Below are positions 34,731-44,156 of a DNA stretch of 64,000 nucleotides, piece after piece (positions within the stretch are counted from its first letter, which is position 1; the number at the start of each line of letters is the position of its first letter). A program made the position numbers and the translations under genes. The stretch lies in assembly GCF_009296265.1 (NCBI RefSeq), contig NZ_WBJS01000002.1:477533-541532 (forward strand), written 5' to 3'. The stretch comes from Thioclava sp. JE_KL1. GTDB lineage: Bacteria > Pseudomonadota > Alphaproteobacteria > Rhodobacterales > Rhodobacteraceae. Below the pieces are notes generated by a model. That model made no database searches and was not told the DNA's origin. It saw only the letters and a list, made by a program, of their open reading frames with translations.

Positions 34731-35717
34731 ATGTTGCTCTCGCAATTGACCCTTCCCGACGGATCGCGCGCCGTGACCGTGCGTGAAGACGGCCCCGCGC
34801 ATCTGGTGCCGGGCGTCACCTCGACCCGCGATCTGGCGCTGGCCGCCATCGCCGCCGGGCACGATCTGGCTGCCGAGATCGCCGCGCGCGGGCAGGGGGA
34901 CGAGGTGAACCTGGAGGCCGCCTATGCCGAGGGGCGCATGCTGGTGCCGCTCGATCACCCCGATGCCGCGCATCTGCATCTGACCGGGACGGGGCTGACC
35001 CATCTGGGCTCCGCTTCCACCCGCGACGCGATGCACACCAAGGTCACCGAGGAGATGACCGACAGCATGAAGATGTTCCGCATGGGGCTGGAGGGCGGCA
35101 AGCCCGCCGCCGGCTCCGTCGGGGTGCAGCCCGAATGGTTCTACAAGGGCAACGGACTGGCGGCGGTCGCGCCGGGCGCTGCGCTGACCTCGCCGGGCTT
35201 CGCGCTCGATGGTGGCGAGGAACCGGAGGTCGCGGGGCTTTACGTGATCGCGCCCGACGGGCAGCCGGTCCGCGTGGGCTTCGCGCTGGGCAACGAGTTC
35301 TCCGACCACGTCACTGAGCGCGGGAACTACCTGTGGCTCGCCCATTCCAAGCTGCGCCCGGCGAGCTTCGGCCCCGAGATGCTGGTGGGCGATCTGCCCG
35401 AGAGCGTCGAGGGCACCAGCCGCATCCTGCGCGATGGCGAGGCGCTCTGGGAGAAGCCCTTTCTCTCGGGCGAGGCGAACATGTCCCACACGATAGCCAA
35501 TCTCGAACATCACCATTTCAAATACGCGCCCTTCCGCGATCCGGGCGATGTGCATGTGCATTTCTTCGGCACCGCGACGCTCAGCTTCGCCGACGGGATC
35601 AGCGCCGAACCGGGCGATGTCTTCGAGATCGAATGCCCCGCGTTCGGTCTGCCGCTGCGCAATCCGCTCGCCCGCAATTCCGACGCGTCGGCCCCTGTGG
35701 CCGTCGCCAGCCTCTGA
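34731..35717 (+). CDS. AraD1/GguC-family protein (2-keto-3-deoxy-sugar-acid dehydratase candidate)
   Basis: The 328-residue protein belongs to the GguC/AraD1 family, related to the fumarylacetoacetate-hydrolase fold. Conserved parts include YAEGRMLVPLDHPDAAHLHLTGTGLTHLGSA, GVQPEWFYKGNG, GFALGNEFSDHVTE and EIECPAFGLPLRNPL. AraD1 enzymes of non-phosphorylating pentose pathways convert 2-keto-3-deoxy-L-arabinonate to 2-oxoglutarate semialdehyde. The ATG at 34731 is one base after the gguB stop and agrees with the family start. Its place between importer and aldonate dehydratase fits this step. Confidence 0.82.
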   Translation: MLLSQLTLPDGSRAVTVREDGPAHLVPGVTSTRDLALAAIAAGHDLAAEIAARGQGDEVNLEAAYAEGRMLVPLDHPDAAHLHLTGTGLTHLGSASTRDAMHTKVTEEMTDSMKMFRMGLEGGKPAAGSVGVQPEWFYKGNGLAAVAPGAALTSPGFALDGGEEPEVAGLYVIAPDGQPVRVGFALGNEFSDHVTERGNYLWLAHSKLRPASFGPEMLVGDLPESVEGTSRILRDGEALWEKPFLSGEANMSHTIANLEHHHFKYAPFRDPGDVHVHFFGTATLSFADGISAEPGDVFEIECPAFGLPLRNPLARNSDASAPVAVASL

Positions 35718-35725
35718 GGTCCGAT

Positions 35726-37468
35726 ATGGCTTTCACCCCCGCCCCTTGGCCCCGCAAACTGCGCTCGCAGGAATGGTATGGCGGCAATACGCGCGACACG
35801 ATCTACCACCGCGGCTGGATGAAAAACCAAGGCTATCCGCATGACCTGTTCGACGGGCGCCCGATCATTGGCATCCTCAACACATGGTCGGATCTGACGC
35901 CCTGCAACGGCCACCTGCGCGAGTTGGCCGAGAAGGTGAAGGCGGGCATCTGGGAGGCCGGTGGTTTCCCGGTCGAAGTGCCGGTCTTCTCGGCCTCGGA
36001 GAACACCTTCCGCCCGACCGCGATGATGTTTCGCAACCTTGCAGCCCTCGCGATCGAAGAGACGATCCGCGGCCAGCCGATGGACGGGGCGGTGCTTCTG
36101 GTGGGCTGCGACAAGACCACGCCGTCGCTGATGATGGCGGCGGCGAGCTGCGATATTCCGTCCATCGTCGTAACCGGCGGGCCGATGCTGAACGGCTATT
36201 TCCGGGGCGAGCGTGTGGGCTCTGGCACGCATCTGTGGAAATTCTCCGAGGCCGTGAAAGCGGGCGAGATGACGCAGGACGAATTCCTTGAGGCAGAAGC
36301 CTCGATGAGCCGATCCTCGGGCACCTGCAACACGATGGGCACGGCTTCGACGATGGCGAGCATGGCGGAGGCGCTCGGCATGGCGCTGTCCGGCAATGCC
36401 GCGATCCCGGCTGTGGACAGCCGCCGCCGGGTGATGGCGCAGCTTTCGGGGCGGCGCATCGTGCAGATGGTGAAGGACGATCTGAAACCTTCCGACATCA
36501 TGACCAAGCAGGCTTTCGAGAACGCGATCCGCACCAATGGCGCGATTGGCGGCTCGACCAACGCGGTGGTGCATCTGCTGGCGCTGGCGGGGCGCGTGGG
36601 CGTTGATGTCACGCTCGATGACTGGGACCGTTGCGGGCGCGACGTGAAGACCATCGTCAACCTGATGCCGTCGGGCAAATACCTGATGGAAGAGTTCTTC
36701 TACGCCGGCGGTCTGCCGGTTGTGCTTAAGCGTCTGGGCGAGGCGGGGCAATTGCACAAGGATGCGCTGACCGTGTCGGGCGGGGCGATCTGGGACGAGG
36801 TCAAGGACGTCGTGAACTGGAACGAGGACGTGATCCTGCCCGCCGACAAACCGCTGACCGATCAGGGCGGCATCGCGGTGGTGCGCGGCAATCTCGCGCC
36901 GAAAGGGGCGGTTCTGAAGCCGTCCGCGGCCAGCCCGCATCTGCTGACACACCGTGGGCGCGCGGTCGTCTTCGAGGATATCGACGACTACAAGGCGAAG
37001 ATCAACGACGACGCGCTCGATATCGACGAGACCTGCGTGATGGTGCTGAAGAATTGCGGCCCCAAGGGCTATCCCGGCATGTCCGAGGTGGGCAACATGG
37101 GCCTCCCGCCGAAAGTGCTGAAGAAGGGCATCACTGATATGGTCCGCATCTCGGATGCGCGGATGTCGGGCACCGCTTACGGCACGGTCGTGTTGCATAC
37201 TTCGCCCGAGGCGGCAGCCGGTGGCCCGCTCGCGGTCGTGCAGAATGGCGACATGATCTCGCTCGACGTGCCGAACCGGAGCCTGACGCTCGAAATCTCT
37301 GACGCGGAACTGGCCGAGCGCCTTGCCAAGTGGCAGCCGAGCCATGAGCGGCCAGATGGTGGCTATGCGTGGCTGCATCAGGCGCATGTGATGGGCGCGG
37401 ATACGGGGGCGGATCTCGATTTCCTCGTCGGCTGCCGGGGCAACCCGGTCGGAAAGGACAGTCACTGA
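35726..37468 (+). CDS. IlvD/Edd-family aldonate dehydratase (L-arabinonate dehydratase candidate)
   Basis: The 580-residue protein has the iron-sulfur dehydratase hallmarks: NTWSDLTPCNGHLRELAE, LVGCDKTTPSLMMAAAS, SSGTCNTMGTASTM and TNGAIGGSTNAVVHLLALA, with the cluster cysteines present. Length and the NTWSDLTPCN/RSQEWYGG start agree with sugar-acid dehydratases (L-arabinonate and D-xylonate types, EC 4.2.1.25/82) more than with IlvD. It removes water from the aldonate to give a 2-keto-3-deoxy acid. It starts eight bases after the preceding stop and overlaps the next start as TGATG. Confidence 0.88.
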   Translation: MAFTPAPWPRKLRSQEWYGGNTRDTIYHRGWMKNQGYPHDLFDGRPIIGILNTWSDLTPCNGHLRELAEKVKAGIWEAGGFPVEVPVFSASENTFRPTAMMFRNLAALAIEETIRGQPMDGAVLLVGCDKTTPSLMMAAASCDIPSIVVTGGPMLNGYFRGERVGSGTHLWKFSEAVKAGEMTQDEFLEAEASMSRSSGTCNTMGTASTMASMAEALGMALSGNAAIPAVDSRRRVMAQLSGRRIVQMVKDDLKPSDIMTKQAFENAIRTNGAIGGSTNAVVHLLALAGRVGVDVTLDDWDRCGRDVKTIVNLMPSGKYLMEEFFYAGGLPVVLKRLGEAGQLHKDALTVSGGAIWDEVKDVVNWNEDVILPADKPLTDQGGIAVVRGNLAPKGAVLKPSAASPHLLTHRGRAVVFEDIDDYKAKINDDALDIDETCVMVLKNCGPKGYPGMSEVGNMGLPPKVLKKGITDMVRISDARMSGTAYGTVVLHTSPEAAAGGPLAVVQNGDMISLDVPNRSLTLEISDAELAERLAKWQPSHERPDGGYAWLHQAHVMGADTGADLDFLVGCRGNPVGKDSH

Positions 37469-38379
37469 TGAAACTCGCGCTCGTCGGCATCGGCAAGATC
37501 GCTCTGGATCAGCACGTGCCCGCAATCGCTGCCAGCCCCGATTGGGAGCTGGCCGCGACGGTCTCGCGGCATGGCACGGTCGAGGGGGTGCCCGCCTATA
37601 CGCAGATCGAGGAGATGCTCTCCGCTCATCCCGAGATCGAGGTGGTGAGCCTCTGCCTGCCGCCCGTGCCGCGCTTTCTGGCTGCGCGCGCCGCGCTGGA
37701 GGCCGGGCGGCACGTGATGCTCGAAAAGCCGCCCGGGGCGACCTTGGCCGAGGTGCATACGCTCGAGGCGATGGCAGTCGGTCGCGGTCTGACGCTGTTC
37801 GCCACGTGGCATTCTCGCATGGCGCATGCGGTGGCCGCGGCCAAGGCGTGGCTGTCCGATCGCAAGGTTCAGTCGGGCCGGATCACATGGCGCGAGGATG
37901 TGCGCAAATGGCACCCCGGACAGGACTGGGTGTTCGAGCCCGGTGGAATGGGCGTCTTCGATCCGGGCATCAATGCGCTTTCGATCCTAACCGAGATTCT
38001 ACCCGCGCCGGTTCACCTGACCTCGGCGGAGCTGGAGTTTCCCGCCAACCGACAGGCCCCCATCGCCGCGCGGCTGAGTTTCACCGGCGCCATCGAGGCG
38101 GATTTCGACTGGCGACAGGAAGGCCCCCAGACCTGGGATATCGAGCTGGAAACCGATGCCGGGCCGATGGCGTTGCGCCTTGGCGGCAACGTGCTTGAGA
38201 TCGGTGGCGCGAAAGCCGAGGGTGCCGAGAGCATCATGGAAGAATACCCCGCACTCTATGCCCGCATGGCGGAGCTGGTGCGGCAAGGCGCATCCGATGT
38301 GGATCTCGCGCCGATGGTGCATGTGGCCGACGCGTTCCTGCTGGGCCGCCGCACCGCTGTTGAAGACTTCGAATTCTGA
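37468..38379 (+). CDS. Gfo/Idh/MocA-family sugar 1-dehydrogenase (L-arabinose/D-galactose)
   Basis: The 303-residue NAD(P)-dependent oxidoreductase has the Rossmann motif VGIGKIALDQHVPAI, the family EKPPGATLAE block (Lys is catalytic) and FDPGINALSILTEILP in the C-terminal domain. Gal80-like bacterial enzymes of this type oxidise D-galactose or L-arabinose at C1 to the lactone. The start at ATG 37468 overlaps the dehydratase stop, showing translational coupling. The context makes it the first catabolic step of the locus. Confidence 0.85.
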   Translation: MKLALVGIGKIALDQHVPAIAASPDWELAATVSRHGTVEGVPAYTQIEEMLSAHPEIEVVSLCLPPVPRFLAARAALEAGRHVMLEKPPGATLAEVHTLEAMAVGRGLTLFATWHSRMAHAVAAAKAWLSDRKVQSGRITWREDVRKWHPGQDWVFEPGGMGVFDPGINALSILTEILPAPVHLTSAELEFPANRQAPIAARLSFTGAIEADFDWRQEGPQTWDIELETDAGPMALRLGGNVLEIGGAKAEGAESIMEEYPALYARMAELVRQGASDVDLAPMVHVADAFLLGRRTAVEDFEF

Positions 38380-38389
38380 AGGATACCAA

Positions 38390-39907
38390 ATGACCTATAC
38401 CCCGCATGGCAAGCATCTGATCGCAGGCGATTGGGTAAAGACCGAAACCCGTTTCACGTCTGACCCGGCGCATGGGCCCTCGCACGAGTTCTGCATGGGC
38501 ACGGTCGAGATGGTGAATGCCGCCTGCGAGGCGGCCGAGGAGGCGTTCTGGGACTATGGCTATTCGAGCCGCGAGACCCGCGCGAAGTTCCTCGAGACGA
38601 TTGCCGACGAGATCGAAGCGCGCGGCGAGGCGATCACCGAAATCGGCACGCAGGAAAGCGGCCTGCCCGAAGCGCGCCTGAATGGCGAGCGCGGGCGCAC
38701 CACCGGCCAGCTGCGCCTTTTTGCGGATCACATCCGTAAGGGCGACTATCTGGATCGCCGCCACGACAAGGCGCTGCCCGATCGCCAGCCGCTGCCGCGC
38801 CCCGATCTGCGGATGATCCAACGTCCCATCGGGCCGGTCGCGGTGTTCGGCGCGTCGAATTTCCCGCTCGCGTTTTCGACGGCGGGCGGCGACACGGCCT
38901 CGGCGCTGGCGGCGGGCTGCCCGGTCGTGGTGAAGGGCCATCCGGCGCATCCCGGCACCGGCGAGATCGTGGCCGAAGCGATCAAGGCCGCGGCGGAGAA
39001 ATGCGGAATGCCCAAGGGCGTGTTCAGCCTCGTCCAAGGCGGCTCGCATGATGTGGGGCAGAGGCTGGTGCAGCACCCGCTGATCAAGGCGGTGGGCTTC
39101 ACCGGCAGCTTGGGCGGCGGCAAAGCGCTTTACGACCTTTGCGCGCAGCGTCCCGAGCCGATCCCCTTCTTCGGCGAACTGGGCTCGGTCAACCCGATGT
39201 TTCTGCTGCCGGAAGCGATCAAAGCGCGCGGCGAGGACCTCGGCGTGGGCTGGGCGGCCTCGCTGATGATGGGCGCGGGGCAGTTCTGCACCAACCCCGG
39301 CATCGTGGTCGTTCGGGAAGGCACCGAGGGCGAAAGTTTTGTGACCGCGGCCCTCGCAGCGCTCGAGGCTGGCGGCTCGCAGGTCATGCTGACCGACGGC
39401 ATCGCCGAAGCCTATAGCAAGGGCGCCGCGCGGTTCGAGGAGGCCGGGGGCGTTCAGCAATTGCTCACTCAGGTTTGCGACCGGCGCGAGGCGAAGCCCT
39501 ACCTGTTCCGCGTCTCCGCCGCCGACTGGCTGGAGAACGAGGTTCTCTCCGAGGAAGTCTTCGGCCCGCTCGGGCTGATCGTGACCGTCAAGGATGACGA
39601 CGAGATGGTGAAGGTCGCACGCAGCTTCTCGGGGCAGCTGACCGCGACGCTGCATATGGATGACGGCGATGTGGCGCTGGCCGGACGGCTGCTGCCGGTG
39701 TTGGAGCGCAAGGCGGGCCGGGTGCTCGCGAATGGGTTCCCGACCGGCGTGGAGGTCTGTGATGCGATGGTCCATGGCGGGCCGTATCCGGCGTCCACGA
39801 ATTTCGGCGCGACCAGCGTCGGCACGCTCGCGATCCGGCGTTTCCTGCGGCCCGTTTGTTACCAGAACATGCCCGAGAACCTCTTGCCCGAAGACCTGCA
39901 GGGGTGA
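38390..39907 (+). CDS. 2-oxoglutarate semialdehyde (2,5-dioxovalerate) dehydrogenase
   Basis: The 505-residue aldehyde dehydrogenase carries VFGASNFPLAFSTAGGDTASALAAGCPVVVKGHPAHPGT in the NADP-binding region. Catalytic Glu lies in FFGELGSVNP and the catalytic Cys in GAGQFCTNPG. The family members with this sequence style are KGSA dehydrogenases (EC 1.2.1.26) that make 2-oxoglutarate from 2-oxoglutarate semialdehyde, the last step of oxidative pentose and hexarate pathways. It starts ten bases after the preceding gene behind GAAGGA. Confidence 0.9.
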   Translation: MTYTPHGKHLIAGDWVKTETRFTSDPAHGPSHEFCMGTVEMVNAACEAAEEAFWDYGYSSRETRAKFLETIADEIEARGEAITEIGTQESGLPEARLNGERGRTTGQLRLFADHIRKGDYLDRRHDKALPDRQPLPRPDLRMIQRPIGPVAVFGASNFPLAFSTAGGDTASALAAGCPVVVKGHPAHPGTGEIVAEAIKAAAEKCGMPKGVFSLVQGGSHDVGQRLVQHPLIKAVGFTGSLGGGKALYDLCAQRPEPIPFFGELGSVNPMFLLPEAIKARGEDLGVGWAASLMMGAGQFCTNPGIVVVREGTEGESFVTAALAALEAGGSQVMLTDGIAEAYSKGAARFEEAGGVQQLLTQVCDRREAKPYLFRVSAADWLENEVLSEEVFGPLGLIVTVKDDDEMVKVARSFSGQLTATLHMDDGDVALAGRLLPVLERKAGRVLANGFPTGVEVCDAMVHGGPYPASTNFGATSVGTLAIRRFLRPVCYQNMPENLLPEDLQG

Positions 39908-39937
39908 GAGGCTTCCGCAAATCGCGGGAGGATTCAT

Positions 39938-40780
39938 ATGAGCGTGTTCGATGACAGGGTTTGCGAACTGGGGGAGGGGCCGTTCTGGCATCCCGAGCGC
40001 AGCCAGTTCTTCTGGTTCGATATCCTGAGCCGCAAGCTGCTGACGCGCGATGCCAACGGCCCGCTCGAATGGCAGTTCGAGGGCATGGCCTCGGCGGCAG
40101 GCTGGGTGGATCGCGAGCGGATGATCCTCGCGACCGAGACCGGCCTGTCGCTGTTCCACATCGGCGAAGGCACGCTGGAGCCGCTCGTCGAAGTGGAGGC
40201 CGACGATCCCGGCACCCGCTCGAATGATGGGCGGGCGGATCGGCAGGGCGGTTTCTGGTTCGGCACGATGGGCAAAGAGGCCGAGCGCGGGCGTGGCACG
40301 ATCTATCGCTATTACCGGGGCGAGCTGCGTCGCCTCGTCTCGGAGATTTCGATTCCCAATGCGATCTGCTTCACGCTCGATGGTCGCACGGCTTACTACG
40401 CCGATACGCCCAGCCATAAGGTCTGGTGCCAGCCACTGGATGCGGAGGGCTGGCCCGAGGGCGAGAGCCGGCTGTTTCTCGACCTCTCGTCCGAGGGCCT
40501 CTACCCTGACGGGGCAGTGGTCGATGCAGAGGGTGGCTTCTGGTGTGCGCTTTGGAGTTCGGGGCGGGTGGCGCGCTTCGATGCGGAAGGCCGCATGACC
40601 TATCATCTCGATCTGCCGGGGAAGAACAGCACCTGTCCGGCATTCGGCGGCGCGGATATGCGCGACGTGCTGGTCACGAGCGCGCTTGAGGGGATGACCG
40701 ATCCCGATGCGGTTCAGGGTCTGTCCTATTTGCTTCGCGTGCCGTTCGTGGGCGTGCCCGAGCCGCGCGTAATCTTGTAA
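39938..40780 (+). CDS. SMP-30/gluconolactonase-family sugar lactonase
   Basis: The 280-residue six-bladed propeller protein has the metal-site motifs of the family: LGEGPFWHPE with the Glu ligand, SNDGRADRQGGFWFGTMG, SIPNAICFTLDG with the Asn ligand, and LYPDGAVVDAEGGFW with the Asp. These enzymes open aldonolactones (here arabinono- or galactono-lactone) before dehydration. It ends the catabolic operon and is followed by a hairpin. Confidence 0.9.
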   Translation: MSVFDDRVCELGEGPFWHPERSQFFWFDILSRKLLTRDANGPLEWQFEGMASAAGWVDRERMILATETGLSLFHIGEGTLEPLVEVEADDPGTRSNDGRADRQGGFWFGTMGKEAERGRGTIYRYYRGELRRLVSEISIPNAICFTLDGRTAYYADTPSHKVWCQPLDAEGWPEGESRLFLDLSSEGLYPDGAVVDAEGGFWCALWSSGRVARFDAEGRMTYHLDLPGKNSTCPAFGGADMRDVLVTSALEGMTDPDAVQGLSYLLRVPFVGVPEPRVIL

Positions 40781-40800
40781 CCTTTGTCGCGAGTCAGATC

Positions 40801-40822
40801 GTGCGGCGTTCGCTTGCCGCAC
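40801..40822 (+). terminator. Stem-loop at the end of the sugar-oxidation operon
   Basis: GTGCGGC and GCCGCAC pair perfectly around an eight-base loop. No T-run follows, so Rho-independent action is uncertain. Confidence 0.45.
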
Positions 40823-41106
40823 GCCGACTCTGAGTCGCGAGGGCAGGGCGATCCGGCCTTCGCGACCGCTTCGTGACACCGAAACCGTCACAAAAACCGC
40901 CTGCAGACTGTCATTTTCTCCGGGAAATTTACGTTGGGGTCGGCTGAAAACGCCTATGCCTCGCGACGTCGCGATTTCGGCGTGATGGCCAGACGCGTGT
41001 GAAAGCGTCTTGTTCCCTGCCATTTCAGGAGTTTGCGCACAGCGGGGATCGTGATCCCGAAGCCCCTAAAAACGCCAGATTATCACGCTCTGTCACGCAA
41101 TCGCGA

Positions 41107-41124
41107 CTGTTACATAGCTGTCAA
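41107..41124 (+). promoter_or_regulatory. Pho box upstream of pstS
   Basis: CTGTTAC, ATAG and CTGTCAA form two seven-base direct repeats spaced by four bases, as in the PhoB consensus CTGTCAT-N4-CTGTCAT. A further CTGTCAC lies at 41090-41096. The position, about 90 bases before the pstS start, fits PhoB activation under phosphate limitation. Confidence 0.75.
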
Positions 41125-41212
41125 AAAGCCCCGTCATGAGTGCACCCAGCGGACGGGACGAGTTTCGTTACCGCGTTCATAGCTTCCGAATTCTGACAGC
41201 GAGGACTGTTCA

Positions 41213-42265
41213 ATGTTCATCACCCGCCTCACCCTCACCGCCGCGATCGCCGGTGCGACGCTGGCTTCGGCCGCCGCGGTGCAGGCCGCCGACATCTCCG
41301 GCGCCGGCGCGACCTTCCCCTATCCGATCTACTCGGCTTGGGCGAAAACCTACAAAGAGAAGACGGGCACGGGCCTCAACTACCAGGCCATCGGCTCGGG
41401 CGGCGGCATCAAGCAGATCGAATCCCGCACCGTGACCTTCGGCGCCTCGGACAAGCCGCTGGGCGGCGACGAGCTGGAGAAGAACACGCTGGTTCAGTTC
41501 CCGACCGTCATGGGCGGCATCGTCCCGGTCGTGAATGTCGACGGCATCAAGCCGGGCGAGCTGGTTCTCGACGGCGAGACGCTGGCGAAAATCTACGAAG
41601 GCAAGATCACCAAGTGGAACGATCCGGCCATCGCCAAGCTCAACGAAGGCGTGAAGCTCCCCGACGCGGCGATCGCCGTTGTCCACCGTTCGGACGGTTC
41701 GGGCACCACCTTCAACTACACCTATTACCTCGCCTCGGTCGACGAGACCTGGAAGAACGACATCGGCGTCTCGACCGCTGTCGAATGGCCGGTGGGTCTT
41801 GGCGCCAAGGGCAACCAGGGCGTGGCTGCGAACGTCGATCAGACCAAGAACTCGATCGGCTATGTCGAATATGCCTACGCGCTGCAGAACAACATGACCT
41901 ACACGGACATGATCAACAAAGCAGGCAAGAAAGTCGCGCCGAAAGCCGAAGCCTTCGCCGCAGCCGCCGCCAATGCCGACTGGTCGAGCCAGCCGGGCTT
42001 CGGCGTCATCCTCGCCAACCAGCCGGGCGACAAGACCTGGCCGATGACCGCGGCGACCTTCATCCTGATGCACAAGGATGCCAAGGACGGTGCAGCTTCG
42101 ACCGAAGCGCTGAAGTTCTTCGACTGGGCCTATGCGAACGGAGGTGACGCGGCAGCCAAGCTCGACTACATCCCGATGCCCGAAAACGTCGTGGCTCAGA
42201 TCAAGAAAGAATGGGGTCAGATCAAAGGCAAGGACGGCAACGCTGTCTGGTCGATGAACCACTGA
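41213..42265 (+). CDS. pstS: Phosphate-binding periplasmic protein
   Basis: The 350-residue protein has a signal peptide (MFITRLTLTAAIAGATLASAAAVQA) and the PstS binding residues in ISGAGATFPYPIYSAW, IGSGGGIKQI, FGASDKPL and VVHRSDGSGTTFNYTYYL. It captures inorganic phosphate for PstCAB. It is the first gene of the operon behind a Pho box, and a hairpin separates it from pstC, which would favour high PstS levels. Confidence 0.96.
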   Translation: MFITRLTLTAAIAGATLASAAAVQAADISGAGATFPYPIYSAWAKTYKEKTGTGLNYQAIGSGGGIKQIESRTVTFGASDKPLGGDELEKNTLVQFPTVMGGIVPVVNVDGIKPGELVLDGETLAKIYEGKITKWNDPAIAKLNEGVKLPDAAIAVVHRSDGSGTTFNYTYYLASVDETWKNDIGVSTAVEWPVGLGAKGNQGVAANVDQTKNSIGYVEYAYALQNNMTYTDMINKAGKKVAPKAEAFAAAAANADWSSQPGFGVILANQPGDKTWPMTAATFILMHKDAKDGAASTEALKFFDWAYANGGDAAAKLDYIPMPENVVAQIKKEWGQIKGKDGNAVWSMNH

Positions 42266-42290
42266 TCCTTCCTGCCATAAACACCTACGG

Positions 42291-42319
42291 GGGAGGGCTG
42301 CATCTGCGGCCCTCCCTTT
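42291..42319 (+). terminator. Intercistronic hairpin between pstS and pstC
   Basis: GGGAGGGC pairs with GCCCTCCC around a ten-base loop and is followed by TTTC. It resembles an attenuator that lets only part of the transcription pass on to pstCAB. Confidence 0.65.
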
Positions 42320-42343
42320 CTGCGATTTTGAGTGGAGTGCGCG

Positions 42344-43312
42344 ATGACGGCGACAAGCGATTACGACAGCGGCGTGAAGAGCACGCGCCCGGTGGCCCAG
42401 TCCGACCGGATATTCGGCTCTTTGACGCTGGCCGCTGCGGTGGTGGTGCTGCTGGTTCTCCTGGGCGTGTTCGCCTCGCTCGTCCTGGGGGCGTGGCCGG
42501 CGTTTAAGGAATACGGGCTGTCGTTCCTGTGGACCGCGAAATGGAACCCGGTGACCGACAAGTTCGGCGCGCTGGCGCCGCTTTACGGCACGGTCGTCAC
42601 CTCGATCATCGCGATGGTCATCGCGGTGCCGGTAGGGCTTGGCATTGCGATCTTCCTGACCGAAACCTGCCCGCGCGTGTTGCGTCGCCCGCTGGGGATC
42701 GCAATCGAGCTGCTCGCGGGCATTCCCTCGATCATCTACGGCATCTGGGGGCTCTTCGTCTTCGCGCCCTTCATGCAGAGCTATATCCAGCCCTTCCTGA
42801 TCGACACGCTGGGCCATGTCCCGGTGATCGGCACCCTCTTCGCGGGCCCGCCCTACGGGATCGGGATGCTGACCGCGGGGCTGATCCTCGCGATGATGAT
42901 CCTGCCCTTCATCGCCTCGCTCGCGCGCGACATCTTCCAGACGGTGCCGCCGATGCTACGCGAAAGCGCCTATGGCATGGGCATGACCCGCTGGGAAGTG
43001 AACCGCCATATTGTGATCCCGCATGTGCGCACCGCGCTGGTGGGCGGCATCATGCTGTCGCTTGGCCGCGCGCTGGGTGAGACGATGGCCGTGACCTTCG
43101 TGATCGGCAACGCGCATCGCATCTCGGGCTCGATCCTCGCGCCGGGCACCACGATCTCGGCGGCGATCGCCAACGAATTCACCGAGGCCACGACGCCGAT
43201 CTACACCTCGTCGCTGATCGCGCTGGGTCTCGTTCTGTTCATCCTCACCTTCATCGTGCTTGCCGCGGCCCAGTGGATGCTCAAGCGCATGAAGCAAAAG
43301 TCGGGAGCGTAA
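42344..43312 (+). CDS. pstC: Phosphate ABC transporter permease PstC
   Basis: The 322-residue protein has six helices and the PstC blocks [46 protein letters not shown] and the EAA loop [25 protein letters not shown] choose the ATG at 42344, twelve bases after GTGGAG begins. It pairs with PstA to form the inner-membrane phosphate channel. Confidence 0.95.
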   Translation: MTATSDYDSGVKSTRPVAQSDRIFGSLTLAAAVVVLLVLLGVFASLVLGAWPAFKEYGLSFLWTAKWNPVTDKFGALAPLYGTVVTSIIAMVIAVPVGLGIAIFLTETCPRVLRRPLGIAIELLAGIPSIIYGIWGLFVFAPFMQSYIQPFLIDTLGHVPVIGTLFAGPPYGIGMLTAGLILAMMILPFIASLARDIFQTVPPMLRESAYGMGMTRWEVNRHIVIPHVRTALVGGIMLSLGRALGETMAVTFVIGNAHRISGSILAPGTTISAAIANEFTEATTPIYTSSLIALGLVLFILTFIVLAAAQWMLKRMKQKSGA

Positions 43313-43316
43313 GATC

Positions 43317-44156
43317 ATGGCTTCGATGACCCGCAGAAAGACCGTCAACGCGGTGATGATGACGCTGTCCACGGGGGCGGCGGCGCTCGGCCTCTTCGTG
43401 CTGGCCGTGATCCTGCTCTACCTGCTCTACAAGGGAGCGAGCGCGCTGAACCTCGCCGTCTTCACGCAAGACACGCCCTCGCCGATGGAGCCGGGGGGCT
43501 TGCGCAATGCGATCCTCGGCTCGGTGATCATGTCGGCGATCGCGGTGGCGATCGGGACGCCGATCGGCATCCTTGCCGGCACGTACATGGCCGAATACGG
43601 GCGTTATGCGAAGCTGTCGAAAGTGATCCGCTTCGTGAACGACATCCTGCTGTCGGCGCCCTCGATCATCGTCGGCCTCTTCGTTTATCAGGTGCTCGTC
43701 GTCAGCCTCGGGCATTTCTCGGCGCTTGCGGGCTCGGTCGCGCTGGCGATCCTCGTGATCCCGATCGTCGTGCGCACCACCGAGGACATGCTGCGCCTCG
43801 TGCCCGATCAGCTGCGCGAGGCGGGGCTTGCGATGGGATGGCCCCGGTGGGTCGTGATCCGGACGGTCGCCTACAAGGCGGCGATGGCGGGGATCGTGAC
43901 CGGCGTGCTGCTGGCCATCGCCCGGATTTCGGGCGAGACCGCGCCGCTTCTCTTCACCGCGCTGTCGAACAACTTCTTCAGCCTCGATCTGACGCAGCCG
44001 ATGGCCTCGCTGCCGATCACCATCTTCCAATTCGCGCTCTCGCCCTATGACAACTGGCAAGCCCTTGCCTGGGCAGGCGCACTTCTCATCACCGTCGCGG
44101 TGCTGGCGCTGTCGATTGTCGCCCGCCTCGTCACCTCCAAGAAGGAGAAACACTGA
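43317..44156 (+). CDS. pstA: Phosphate ABC transporter permease PstA
   Basis: The 279-residue protein has six helices, the PstA signatures GIRNA-like [26 protein letters not shown] and [19 protein letters not shown], and the EAA loop [24 protein letters not shown]. It starts four bases after pstC and its stop overlaps the pstB start (TGATG). Confidence 0.94.
   Translation: MASMTRRKTVNAVMMTLSTGAAALGLFVLAVILLYLLYKGASALNLAVFTQDTPSPMEPGGLRNAILGSVIMSAIAVAIGTPIGILAGTYMAEYGRYAKLSKVIRFVNDILLSAPSIIVGLFVYQVLVVSLGHFSALAGSVALAILVIPIVVRTTEDMLRLVPDQLREAGLAMGWPRWVVIRTVAYKAAMAGIVTGVLLAIARISGETAPLLFTALSNNFFSLDLTQPMASLPITIFQFALSPYDNWQALAWAGALLITVAVLALSIVARLVTSKKEKH

Larger units (their letters stand above)
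40781..41212. other. Intergenic region before pstS
   Basis: These 430 bases hold no gene. A GTGCGGC/GCCGCAC hairpin at 40801-40822 probably closes the sugar operon. The right part holds the Pho box and promoter of pstS. Confidence 0.6.

Noticed and set aside
35510..37525. A 671-codon frame antisense to the aldonate dehydratase
   Set aside because: The plus-strand dehydratase has intact FeS-cluster motifs; the antisense frame is His/Arg-rich noise.
38234..41023. A 929-codon open frame on the minus strand
   Set aside because: It lies antisense to the dehydrogenase and lactonase genes, whose plus-strand products have full catalytic motifs. Its His/Arg-rich translation is the usual shadow in GC-rich DNA.
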